A stretch of DNA of 49,500 nucleotides from Adiantum capillus-veneris (GCA_014529385.2 CM043962.1:86099180-86148679); one strand, 5' to 3'; positions 35,905 through 45,535 are shown, numbered from the stretch's first letter. Program-made: numbers and translations. Notes: generated by a model not told the origin, from the letters alone.

Positions 35905-36480
35905 TGGATAGCAACCTAAGAAAGAGCCCAAGGAATGCAGCCCGACAGGTCTCCCCCACAAAGACCCGACATTCTCCCACGAACGTATGTCACCCCTCTC
36001 TGTCTCTCTCTGTGTTGTGTACATCGGACCTGTATGTGTAGTAGAGTATTGAGGTGTGGATACATTGAGTAACGAATATGGATTTATTACTTTTAGAGAC
36101 AGAAGCTACAGCCTCCTCCCAAAATCAGCCGCTTTGTTCACCCCAAGGATGTGGAGGTGCCATTAAAGGCATTCTGCACGACAAAGGAGGATTTTCACAG
36201 GGAATATGGGTTAAGTCTTGAGGGGAAAGATGATAGGAAGTTGACAGATGCAGATGTGCCCATATCCGACTGCATGAAAGTTTTCACGTGTCTTCTAGTG
36301 AAGGAGAAAAAAGTGCCGATAAAAACAGCAAGGCCAAATCACTACAAGGCACTCTACCAGCTCTACAAGCAGGTGTACCAATCCAAACCACCAAACTATC
36401 TGCTGGGAGTCAAGTTTGCACGCGGATATGTTTGTTTCGTATGTAGAGGTCCGGTAAAGTGGGCTGAGTTTGCATATTGA
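35905..36480 (+). CDS. Possible host gene, two exons, unknown function
   Basis: Exon 1 (ATG at 35905 to 35982) encodes a short basic stretch, M-D-S-N-L-R-K-S-P-R-N-A-A-R-Q. A donor G/GTATGT follows at 35983 and an acceptor TTACTTTTAG ends at 36096; joining them keeps frame. Exon 2 continues P-P-P-K-I-S-R-F-V-H-P-K-D-V-E and runs to a TGA at 36478. The flank has an ACGT core (CCCACGTCAG, about 35777) and three CGTGTGGAG words at about 35717, 35743 and 35765. No family was recognised. It may be a gene end, a transposon-derived gene or chance; the splice call is by eye. Confidence 0.35.
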
Positions 36481-36543
36481 GTTTGCATCTGAGGTGGTGA
36501 AGAATGTGACCAATAAAGGTCACTTAGATAGGAAAAGAGAACA

Positions 36544-36919
36544 ATGGAAGTTAGAGACTTCCCAAGTATCACAGGAACCCCAAGTGGTTCTGCCATCTTC
36601 TTAGTAAATACCCCATCTGAAAGTACACCAGTCGGAAGTGGGCTTTTTACGACTACTCAGTCTGCGTTTAGTGTTGAAGTATCCACTTCCTTGCAAGAAC
36701 TTCTTGTTGAGGTTAGAAAATCTCATGACAATGTATCAGCCGAGTGTCAGAAGGCTAAGGATTCTGCGGTCAAATCTGTTGCTGATGTGCACCATTGCGA
36801 GGGTGCCCTTGACACCATCCGAATGCACTTCCCTAACGATGCCAATGTATCAACAAGCTTGCTTGATAGCCTCCAAGAAAAATTTGACCAAGCAAAAGCC
36901 ACCCTACAACATGCACAAG
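36544..36919 (+). pseudogene. Open frame cut by element E insertion
   Basis: An open frame from 36544 encodes a Ser/Thr-rich start and then helical sequence (L-Q-E-L-L-V-E-V-R-K-S-H-D-N-V; S-L-L-D-S-L-Q-E-K-F-D-Q-A-K). It runs into the element E LTR at 36920 and stops at 36942. It may be a later exon of the gene at 35905, disrupted by E. The remainder, if any, would lie past the other end of E, outside the window. Confidence 0.35.
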
Positions 36920-37543
36920 TGTTAAGGCGGTTACGCCGCTAGCGGAAGCTAAATAGCAAGAACTCAACCAACAAAAGAATTTGTCAGACGAGGACGAAGC
37001 TTGACCCGCAGGCGCATGGAAACAACTAGGTGGGTGTCAAATCACCTACTCGACCTTCTAATGACAATCACTACTAAGGAAATCAAATCTAAGTTCTAAA
37101 ATACGCAAGTGACTGAAATCCGTACTACGAACGAATGCTATACGAAACAAGATCTAGAATCATTGAATCGATCTCAAACTCAAGGGGAAGTCTATACACT
37201 AGGTAAGAACAACACCCTAAAGACTTGAACTCCAAAATCAACCTATAACCACTCCGTGCGGTAAACGCGTATGAAGACATGCCGAAAAATACAGGTGATC
37301 GAAACTTGACCCCGATGGTACTAATGTGTAGCTCTACTCGTTGTGGTTCTATAGATATGCTGCACGCTCCATTCCGACACACGAGTTGGAAGAAAACTCA
37401 CACCGAAGCTCGTAGGAACTTACCACACATAGAAGCCGATAGCGTGCACTCTTGGTATCTGTGCGTAGCTCTCGCCGTTGCTAACACAATGGCGGTGTCG
37501 CTTCTCCAATGGCGGCTCCGTAGCTCGCGTAGCAAGGAGATAA

Positions 37544-37544
<1 letters not shown>

Positions 37545-37610
<66 letters not shown>
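37545..37610. repeat. (CT)n microsatellite inside element E LTR
   Basis: About 33 units; GA in the transcript sense of the LTR, preceded there by GTGACTGTGTCT. Confidence 0.97.
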
Positions 37611-37612
<2 letters not shown>

Positions 37613-37682
37613 ACACAGTCACGGCGCTCAAAAACTCACTTTGATTAATAATCTGAATCTCCTTTAGGTTACAAAAACTTTG

Positions 37683-37694
37683 GCTTATATACCT
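37683..37694 (-). promoter_or_regulatory. TATA box of element E LTR
   Basis: On the minus strand GGTATATAAGCC, about 210 bases into the LTR. Confidence 0.65.
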
Positions 37695-37900
37695 TAGCCT
37701 TGGAGGTGAGAACATCTCTAACTAATTACATCAGCAAGTGAAATTACTTCGGGATTACAAGCTGGAAACCCAATTGAGTTCCGTTACTTAATGAATGGCT
37801 CAAATCAAAATTAATGTCGGAAAGACATTTATTACAATCAATGGTTACAAAATGATGAGTGTGAGCAAAAATGTGGGTGTGATCCTCTGCTGGCTCAACA

Positions 37901-37913
37901 CTCCCCCCCTCCG
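37901..37913 (-). other. Element E polypurine tract at 3' LTR
   Basis: On the minus strand CGGAGGGGGGGAG directly abuts TGTTGAGCC of the LTR. Its GGAGGGGGGGAG core is repeated at 44013-44025. Confidence 0.85.
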
Positions 37914-37949
37914 CGTTCATGTCGTCCCTGACATGACTTTTATGCTTGG

Positions 37950-38618
37950 TCAATAAAGTCCTGTCGTCTTGAGCATCTGCAAATGTGATTCGTATCGTAG
38001 GTTGCCGATGGTCAAGGTTGGGCCGAATATTTTGCTTTCGTGGGTGAAAAAGCCGGTGTAGAAAGCTTCTTCGAATGTTTGCATGTGGAAGCTAGGCAAA
38101 AACATAATCCTTTGGTATAGGAGGTGTAACACTTTTGGAGAAGGCTGCAATGAAAGATCGTACATCATATCAGTCACCGTGTCGGCCGTCGATAGTAGAC
38201 TCGAGGTCGTGGCTTTATTTGGCGCGAACACTTCAATGCAAGCTAAGAGAGTCCTGCAGATTTTCTTGAGCATCTGACATGAAAGGTCAGGAGAGTCAGT
38301 AAAGAGCTTGATGGTGCCCGTTAGGGTTTTCACCATGTAGGCTTTACCTATTCTCTCTCCTGCCTTTGGTCCTGGCATCCTGGGATAATTAAGACAATTT
38401 GGCTTCTTTTCTGCAATCCTGCCATGCTCTTTCCAGTTTCTGACTCTTGGCACCGGGCAGAAGGTTGCATCCTCTCAAATCTCCTTTGGTGCCTCCACCA
38501 AGTAGATGAGGTAGGCTGGGTATTTGTTCAGCCAACCTTTCCTCCATCTAGGTTGTGAATCTACTATCTTCTTTGATTGTTCCTCCTTTGTGATGTCGCC
38601 TTCGTAAAGAGCGACATA
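37950..38618 (-). pseudogene. Element E accessory ORF, C-terminal extension past stops
   Basis: It continues in the same frame as the 868-codon ORF after TAG at 38619-38621, through a TGA at 38475-38477, to a final stop at 37950. The last 167 codons are open (helical stretches, S-C-Q-M-L-K-K-I-C-R-T, L-L-Y-Q-R-I-M-F-L-P). It ends only about 36 bases before the polypurine tract, so the intact ancestral ORF probably filled the space up to the 3' LTR. No family recognised. Confidence 0.6.
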
Positions 38619-41225
38619 CTACTCCTCCTCTATTCTCTTTTTCGTCTTTAGCACTTCAAATTTTATCAAAGGGAAAGGCAGGCTAGGTTGCATCCACTGT
38701 TCATAGAGCACTTTTGTGTCTAGTCCCTGAAGTCTAATGGAGATTAGGAGTCTCCTCTCCCATTCCATTTCCGCCTTTGCACTCTCCTCTGCTGACTTTT
38801 CTATTTGGTCATGGAGCCTTTGTTCTTCTTCTTCAGAGATTCTTGAAGTCGAGGCCACCTCTTGAGCTGGGGCTGGATCTTCAATTGTGGTTGCCTCTCC
38901 AGTTTCTGGTGGCTCTATGGCTGCTCCACCTGATTCTTCTTGTGGTGTCTCTGTCTCTCTTCTTTGTTGCTCTTGTAGATCTTGGAGCTGTTTGCGGAGG
39001 GCCTCATTCTCTGTCCATAGTGTTTGATTTTCTAATGTGAGCCTCTCCTCTACGGCCAATGATCCCTCCGCAATGTGCAACCTTTGCACTTGCTCTAATC
39101 TTAGCTCTCTTTGTAAGCTTCGGACCTGGTCTTCCAAAACTGGTACGATAGCTCCCTCTTGTTCGGTTCCTGCTCTGCTAGCTCTAGGGGTAGACCTGAG
39201 TCTAGTGATTGTTCTTTCTTGGAGCTCGACTCTTTCCCTTAGCTCAATGAGCTCATCCTTAGCCGCCTCCAACTCATCCTCTATTCGCTCCCTTGCTTCC
39301 TGTGCACTTGTCACTTCTCTTGAAGCCTCGGCTAGCTGGAGTATCAAGCCATCTCTCTCGTTTTCCACGTCATAGAGTGATGCTTTATGACTTTCAGATT
39401 CAGTCATAGCATTCTCTAATTTTCTCTGCAACTCCGCTTCCCTTTGTTTGGCTGTCTCAATCTCTACTTCCTTTGCCTTGGACCTTTCTTTTATCTTGCT
39501 GAGCAGTTCATGCACCAGGTGCATGTCTTTTTCATCATCATCTGTCAACTCTAAAGCTCTTTCTGCCACCACCTCCACTGGCTTTGGCTCTTCTAGTACT
39601 TTCGGTTCGTCCAGTTTCTCTTCACTTTCTTTTTTACTCTTTGTTTTTTCCTCCGTTCCTCTCCGTTCATCTTGTTTTTGTAGGGTGATCCCATAAACTG
39701 CCTCAAGGGCCTCTTCTTCGGTGTATCCTATCTCTACCAGATCCTCATAATCATTTCTCTTTTGCTGAATTGGATCTATCTTCTTTTCTTTGGTCTCGGC
39801 TTCTGGCTTTTCCAAAACATTTGTGTCCACCTCTACTGTGGTCTCTTCCACAATTTTTTCCGTCTTCTTCGGGCTTGGTACATCAGTCATAGAGGGATGT
39901 TTGTCCTCAGCTTCCTTGGCTTTCCCCTTGTCGGCTGTCCCATCTTTCTCTTGAGGCTTAGTAGACTCATCTACTTTCCTTTTCCCCTTGTCGTCTTTTT
40001 TCAGCTCAGCTTTTAATTGCTGTACCTCCTCTTCAGTGTATGGCTCGACAGGTTGCTGCTCCAAAATAGCCTCTGACTCCTCATAAGCTTTAATATATTG
40101 ATCGTATTGATCAATATGTGGCCTGGCCGAGCTAGTTCCGACTTTAGTGGGGTCTAGCACCCACTTTTCTTCAAAGTCACCCTTTAGAGCTCTTTCCGCT
40201 CTAAACTGCTCCACTAGTCTTTCCATTCTTGCCGCTTTCTGACTTTTGGTTTGCTTGGGAGCAACCTTCTTCTTTACTTTCTTCTTAAGCGGCTCGTCCA
40301 GATCCTCTGCAGGTTCTGAAACTACTTCTAGTTTCCGGCGTGCCCTTGTGGATGCCCTCTTGGATACTTCGGGCTGTTCTTCCTCCTCGTCGGCTTCTCT
40401 AAGCCACTCATTCTGGGAGGGAACCTTTGGCCACTGATCTCTAGCTCCAATAGCTTCATAAGCTATTCTTGTCAGAATTTCCGCTCCTCCTATGTATTTT
40501 GGCTTCTCGTTGTGCATGGCAATTACTTGCTCGTGGATGTGTTGAGCGTAATTCACCTCTTTTGGCATATTGCTCTTTAATGCCCATGTGATGGTGGTCG
40601 CAATGGCATGGGGTGGTGTCGTATACTTTTGCGGTCTTTTACTGCAAACATGAAGAAATTGGTTGTACAGTCGGCAAAGGGTTGCCGCTCTTGGGTCCGC
40701 CATATCTCCATAGGTCGCATTCTGTTTCTTGGACCCATATACCTCTATGGCCTCCCTTCTTTCCCTGACCGAGCTCCCTTTGTTGTGCAGCTTCAATGCG
40801 TCTGCAATTAGCTGTGGAGTGATCTTTACTTCTACTTTCTCTCCATCCATGGCTGTCAATGTGGCTTTTCCATCCTTCTGAATGGATGTTGCCAACTCAT
40901 ACACTCTTCTTGTATCCACACTTGATGGTCTCGAGGTGAAGAAGTTGTGCAAGTCTGCCCTTTCCAGGTACCTATTGATGTCTTCTGACCTGCTATAATC
41001 TACCAATTCCTGTGGGATCATCGGTACATCCACCGCTTGACCTTGAGGATCTCTGAAAGTCCCCTGGTAGATCTTTATTCCCTCTTTCTCCAATACTGCT
41101 TCCTCCACCCAAGTTTTGGTTGGCTTGAGGGTTTCTGCTGGAATGTCAAATGGTTCTGCTTCTGCAATAGCATCTTTGATTGTCGGTCTTTTTCTCTTTG
41201 TTGCCGATGACTTGGTGGAATCCAT
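38619..41225 (-). CDS. Element E accessory protein with long coiled coil
   Basis: 868 codons from the ATG at 41225, in the sense of the element and between pol and the 3' LTR, where Athila-type elements carry env-like ORFs. Residues 1-20 include a nuclear-signal-like K-R-K-R-P. Residues about 80-270 form a helical globular part (F-F-T-S-R-P, V-K-I-T-P-Q-L-I-A-D-A-L-K-L, T-P-P-H-A-I-A-T-T-I-T-W-A-L) whose layout faintly resembles the 'putative plant transposon protein' domain. Basic clusters follow near 300-340, charged linkers to about 550, and heptad-rich coiled coil from about 555 to 810. No signal peptide or membrane segment was seen, so it is not an obvious envelope protein. Structural or nucleic-acid-binding roles are guesses. 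Confidence 0.65.
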   Translation of the reverse strand: MDSTKSSATKRKRPTIKDAIAEAEPFDIPAETLKPTKTWVEEAVLEKEGIKIYQGTFRDPQGQAVDVPMIPQELVDYSRSEDINRYLERADLHNFFTSRPSSVDTRRVYELATSIQKDGKATLTAMDGEKVEVKITPQLIADALKLHNKGSSVRERREAIEVYGSKKQNATYGDMADPRAATLCRLYNQFLHVCSKRPQKYTTPPHAIATTITWALKSNMPKEVNYAQHIHEQVIAMHNEKPKYIGGAEILTRIAYEAIGARDQWPKVPSQNEWLREADEEEEQPEVSKRASTRARRKLEVVSEPAEDLDEPLKKKVKKKVAPKQTKSQKAARMERLVEQFRAERALKGDFEEKWVLDPTKVGTSSARPHIDQYDQYIKAYEESEAILEQQPVEPYTEEEVQQLKAELKKDDKGKRKVDESTKPQEKDGTADKGKAKEAEDKHPSMTDVPSPKKTEKIVEETTVEVDTNVLEKPEAETKEKKIDPIQQKRNDYEDLVEIGYTEEEALEAVYGITLQKQDERRGTEEKTKSKKESEEKLDEPKVLEEPKPVEVVAERALELTDDDEKDMHLVHELLSKIKERSKAKEVEIETAKQREAELQRKLENAMTESESHKASLYDVENERDGLILQLAEASREVTSAQEARERIEDELEAAKDELIELRERVELQERTITRLRSTPRASRAGTEQEGAIVPVLEDQVRSLQRELRLEQVQRLHIAEGSLAVEERLTLENQTLWTENEALRKQLQDLQEQQRRETETPQEESGGAAIEPPETGEATTIEDPAPAQEVASTSRISEEEEQRLHDQIEKSAEESAKAEMEWERRLLISIRLQGLDTKVLYEQWMQPSLPFPLIKFEVLKTKKRIEEE

Positions 41226-44012
41226 GGATCCTGTAAGTCCAATTGCAGAAGTTAGCGTCTTTTTAGTACTGAAAGCCGAAATGAAGCTTTTAACTATCCA
41301 AATGACTTGAAAATTGAAACATGAGCTATTCAGGGCCTAAGGATGCAAGGTAGGTGAAAAAATATGCAAAATGGGCTCAAAATCATGCTGGAGACATCAT
41401 ACGCGTATAATGTCTTTTGTGTCAAAATGACTTCATATTGGTTGTGCTTGTAGCTGATAGTATATACATGATTATCATATGCTTGGATTTGAGTTTGGAT
41501 CCCATTTGGTCAAGTTTTGGCCAATTTAGTCCAGTTCCAGCTCTTGGCAAAATTTTGAAAGGGATTTGGATTTTATGATCCAAATTAGATAAAACTTGGT
41601 GGTTCACTTTCAAATGGCATGTAGATCACTTCTGTTTGGTGGTTGAAGCCCTGAGGTGCCAAAATCACATAGTGAGACATCATACGCGTATGATGTCTTT
41701 TAGTGTATTTTTGGATCAAATTTGTCTATAAGCTTGGATTTGGCTTTAGATAGGCTTATTCAGTGGATTTATGAAGTTTGGATAGATTTTGGGCTAAAAA
41801 TGGCTCTGGAGACATCATATGCGTATGATGTCTTTTTCATCAATTTTGCATGGGATTGGTTCTGTGGACTCCCCCTGTACTAGTGAAGGACTGTCTCTAC
41901 TCAAATCTTGGTTTGGACTTGAGTATGTTGGATTTGGGCCAAAAATAGGCTTTAGGTGAAGGATTTTCCCTCAATTGGACTAGTGGGGTGATCCTCTTGA
42001 CCAAATGGTTCCAAATTTCATATGTAGCATGTATTAGATATATATAATGGATGTATGATGACAAATGAGCAGTTTTGGCTCTGTAAGTGCAAATAGACAT
42101 CATACGCGTATGATGTCTTTTGTGTCAAAATGGTGCTTTTTGGTTCCAGATAGCTTGTAGATGTGTTAATCAACAATCCTACAAAGTTTCAATGAGTTTG
42201 GAGTTATTTTGACAAAATTAGGACCAAAAATCAATTTTATGGCCTACTTTGCGTCTTTTTGGCTTTCCTTGGGTTTTCTAACTCCAATTCTCATGATACT
42301 TGGTTCATAGGATGTGATTAACATGTGGAATAAGGCTATGCACTCAAATGTTGAAATGGATGTGAAATTCATGCTGTGAGACATCATACGCGTATGATGT
42401 CTTTTCTTGAAATGTTGGTCATTTTGTGCAAAGAATGCTTTGTGCTAGTGCCCTAAGCCCTGCTAACTAGTTTTCAACTTAAAAAGTCATCAGTTTAGCT
42501 AAAAAGCCCCCTTATAGGCATTTCAGTCTCCGAAGTCGTCTTTTTGCCTTGGAGTTGAATTTCTTCAACTTTTCTTCTCGAGAGTTGCATTTCCAGCTCA
42601 TTGGATATGTTGTGAAGCCATCTATTTGGTTGAACTTGACTTTGGCTCCCCGTTCTCCATCTTTCTCCTTTTGGTTGCCCGAAAGCGTCTTTTTCACCAT
42701 CGGTAAGTGAATCAGCTTTCTTTTGGGTTTTGCTTGCAAACATAAGTCATCCATGTATATTTGAAGCTGCTTGTGAAGTTTCATTTCATTTGGTCGTCAA
42801 TTTCAGCCGTTATGCCAAAATGACGCTTTGTGTGTCTGTCGTTGAATCGGTTGTTTTGACCCACTTTTGGTGGTCCAAACCTGGAGATACTCCATGGTTG
42901 CATTGCCCTCGATGTTGTTAAGCTTTCTGAGAAGTTTTGTGTCGTTTCGACAACTTTTTCCTGTTTGCCTCTTGCAGGCTTTGTCGACCTAGGGTTTTTC
43001 CAGTCGTTCTTTCTCGAGCTTTGAGTTTTAGAAACCCATCTTCTATACTAGGGTAACCCACCTATAAGTTCTTGCAAGGTTTGGTTAGGCGGTTGTGCCA
43101 CTACCTAGCATTCTACCGCATTCCCCGTCTGCTCTTGTTTCTTGGTTTTGGTCAGTTTTCGCGACAAAAGTTAATGATAAGCATCAAAAGCTTATGGCAA
43201 CGAGTCTACCTCTCATGTCTAGTGTCCTCTGAGCTCTCGTGGAAGTCGTAGAAGGTCGTAGAAGATCTGTGCTCCTGTGGCTCTCTGCTCTTCTCCAAGA
43301 AGGTAATAGTGTGAATGAGCTTGAAAGTGATGTGAAAAATACTTGACTTCGGACTTCCCGGATCACTTGTTACCAAATTTGACATGTGCTCCTATCTCGT
43401 CGTGAAATGCACTTTAGGATTTGAAATTTCTCAATTTGGACTCCGTTTGACCTGTTTCTGAGAAATCTGTCCACTTTGCCAAAATTATGTCATTTCGGGC
43501 TTTCTGCAACTTTTCCCGAATTGTACTCAATTTTTACCATGGGTTGCCCTTGTCATTAGGATCATCACCATCTATTCTTTTCTTTTTTCTGATCTCGTTT
43601 CACCTGCTTTTTTATTTTTCTTTTACTTTTATCAAGAAAATCATAAAAAATAAAGGAAAATAGCAAATTGAAGCCAAAAAATTCCAAACATACACAATAA
43701 ATAGCTGGTAACCCTATGTATATGAATATACACTTATTTGTGATTTCTGGACTTGGATTACCACTTTTTTCCACTTTTTAGCTCCAAAAACACTCTTATT
43801 TAGTGATATTTACACGTCTAGAGACCGAAATTCATCATTTGATCTCTTCTTGTTGCAAAACAAGGTATATAAGGGCATAAATATTATCAATATCCGCAAT
43901 CAAACATAAAAATTGCAAAATCATGTAAGACACTGCCCTTGTAATATAATTTTTGTTTTTATTTGTTTTTTGTCGCTTGTAGCTGCTTTGTAGCTCCTGT
44001 ATACCTGTATAC
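41226..44012 (-). other. Element E internal non-coding region
   Basis: 2.8 kb without a supported gene between the internal polypurine tract and the accessory ORF. The part from about 41250 to 42690 holds the palindrome array. At 42740-42762 a 23-base segment repeats the RT active-site sequence of the same element. Most of 42900-43990 shows nothing recognisable. Confidence 0.6.
41392..42402. repeat. Array of five 24-bp palindromes
   Basis: The unit is AGACATCATACG followed by its own reverse complement. Perfect copies are at 41675-41698, 42095-42118 and 42379-42402; one-base variants are at 41392-41415 and 41810-41833. Starts are 283, 135, 285 and 284 bases apart, near multiples of 142. Flanks are partly conserved (TTTTGTGTCAAAATG after copies one and four). 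Each could form a 12-bp hairpin or cruciform. In the element's sense they lie in the 1.2 kb upstream of the accessory ORF. Confidence 0.95.
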
Positions 44013-44027
44013 CTCCCCCCCTCCTAG
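44013..44027 (-). other. Element E internal polypurine tract
   Basis: On the minus strand AGGAGGGGGGGAGGT lies about 20 bases after the protease ORF stop (44047). It shares GGAGGGGGGGAG with the tract at the 3' LTR. No LTR start follows it, so it is an internal copy, possibly a central plus-strand primer. Confidence 0.75.
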
Positions 44028-44046
44028 TCTGAGTCCTCTCGGACGA

Positions 44047-45528
44047 CTATGAAGTGTCTGTGGGCGAAGCATTGTAGTTGTTTTGGTCATAAGTTCCCAA
44101 TGCAATTGTAGAGCGATGATACAACAGTCTTTCCAATAAAGCTGCTCTTTGTTTGATTGAAGGATTGGTGGTCGGGTTTTGGGTTGGTGGTACTTCGGTA
44201 GTAGAATCAGTAGATGGATTGTTCTTTACCTTGTTGTTCTTTTTCACAATCCAAATCTGCTTCCACTTCGCTTGTGCTTGCCACAAACTCTTTGCGACCC
44301 AAACCTGCTTTGTTCTTTGTGTTGATTTCCTTGCCTTGAAATACCTAGGAGTTTCTGTGGATTGTACTGAAGGGAGTTCCTGTTTACAAATCCTTGGGAT
44401 CCAAATTTGCTTGCTATAGCTTTGTGCCGTCATGAACTTCTTTGGAATCCAGATCTGTTTCACTGTCCTTGATTGTCTGGAATCACTCTGTTGTCTGGTA
44501 TTGAAGACTCTGTTTTCCACCTTTGTTTTCTCTGGCACAACCTTTTTTGGTCTCCATACCAACTTTGACTCCGTTTTTCCCCGAGGTTGAGCTGTTATAT
44601 TATTGCTTGTCTTCCTTATCCACTGTTGAGAGTTCCTCGTCGAAGAGCAATCCAGTTGTATAGAAACTTTTGGTTGCCATTGCTTCTTCTTTTTCTCTGG
44701 TTGTTGTTTACCTTTGTTCTTGGATTCTTCCTTTGGAGTTGGCTCTGTTCCTTTGGTGAACTTAACTGATTGACTTTCACCTTCGTATTTGATAAGCACT
44801 GATTTAGAACTCCAGTCAATCATTGCATTGTATTGCTTCTGCCATGGTTGTCCTAGCAATAATGGATGTTGTGTAGCTTGGTCTTCAACCACGTAAAACA
44901 TATGAGGATACACATACTGGTTAATCTGTATATGTAAAACTGTGCATCCGACATTTTTGATTGAATTCTCAGAGTAACTCTTTAACTCTTGCTTGGCAGT
45001 TTGTAATTTAGTGTCATTTGTCAATTGTCTATACAAACTGAGTGAAAGTAGGTTAGTTTGAGCTCCTGAATCCAATAGTGCTCTGGCTTTGATTTGGTTG
45101 GTTCCTACTTTGCATTCAATGATGGGTTCTTCTTTGTCATTATCCATTTCTGTTATACTGACGGCGTTTATTCGTATTGCTCCTTCATTGCGCTGTTTCT
45201 GACGCAGTAGTCTTCTTTTCTCCATTCTTTCCTTCGCCTCGGCTTGCGCTTCCTCCACAATCTTTTTCTTTTTCTGGACACGCAGCTTTTCTTGATGTAT
45301 TTTGAGAAGCATGTCTTGGGTTAGCGGCAAAAGATACTTTTTCACTCTGCATCCACTAATCCAATTGGGCATTTCTTCTCCGTCTAATGTAGCAAGCTTG
45401 ACGGCTCCACTTGGTGATAGATCTTTAATCACCAGAGGTCCCATCCCTCGCTTTTTAAGCTTCTTAGCATGCTGTTTCAGAGTGTAAACTAGGACATAGT
45501 CCCCAACCTTAAACTCTTTAGTCCGCAC
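44047..45528 (-). CDS. pol: Element E integrase C-terminus fused to aspartic protease
   Basis: 493 codons. Residues about 6-66 form the integrase C-terminal module (F-K-V-G-D-Y-V-L-V...G-M-G-P-L-V-I...G-A-V-K-L...V-K-K-Y), a region that normally ends pol. After a basic coiled linker (about 80-120), residues about 140-240 form a retropepsin domain: A-L-L-D-S-G-A-Q-T-N-L-L with the catalytic D-S-G, then H-P-L-L-L-G-Q-P-W and M-I-D-W. The tail is Lys/Gln/Ser-rich with repeated W-x-P-K-like units (W-R-P-K, W-I-P-K, W-I-P-R, W-V-A-K, W-I-V-K). The first Met is internal: a frameshift near 45545 separates it from the integrase core upstream. Confidence 0.85.
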   Translation of the reverse strand: MRTKEFKVGDYVLVYTLKQHAKKLKKRGMGPLVIKDLSPSGAVKLATLDGEEMPNWISGCRVKKYLLPLTQDMLLKIHQEKLRVQKKKKIVEEAQAEAKERMEKRRLLRQKQRNEGAIRINAVSITEMDNDKEEPIIECKVGTNQIKARALLDSGAQTNLLSLSLYRQLTNDTKLQTAKQELKSYSENSIKNVGCTVLHIQINQYVYPHMFYVVEDQATQHPLLLGQPWQKQYNAMIDWSSKSVLIKYEGESQSVKFTKGTEPTPKEESKNKGKQQPEKKKKQWQPKVSIQLDCSSTRNSQQWIRKTSNNITAQPRGKTESKLVWRPKKVVPEKTKVENRVFNTRQQSDSRQSRTVKQIWIPKKFMTAQSYSKQIWIPRICKQELPSVQSTETPRYFKARKSTQRTKQVWVAKSLWQAQAKWKQIWIVKKNNKVKNNPSTDSTTEVPPTQNPTTNPSIKQRAALLERLLYHRSTIALGTYDQNNYNASPTDTS

Positions 45529-45535
45529 ATGCTTA

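Larger units (their letters stand above)
36920..37900 (-). repeat. Element E 3' LTR (981 bp)
   Basis: On the minus strand it starts TGTTGAGCC (37900), right after a polypurine tract, and ends CGCCTTAACA (36920); TGTT...AACA form 4-bp terminal inverted repeats. A TATA box (GGTATATAAGCC) lies at 37683-37694, and a GA tract (plus-strand CT 37545-37610) about 75 bases further on. The flanking five bases are ACAAG (36915-36919), the predicted target duplication. Confidence 0.85.

Noticed and set aside
41392-42402. Regularly spaced identical repeats that could suggest a CRISPR-like array
   Set aside because: The repeats are palindromes 135-285 bases apart inside a plant retrotransposon, with partly similar spacers and no cas genes. 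An element-specific repeat array fits better.
43851-43890. Plus-strand TATA-like sequence GTATATAAGGG
   Set aside because: No plus-strand gene follows; the region is internal to minus-strand element E and AT-rich.
44153-44419. Plus-strand ORF of 88 codons
   Set aside because: Shadow of the protease-tail coding strand. Other plus-strand ORFs over 38777-40437 and 47585-48760 are likewise antisense shadows of element E.
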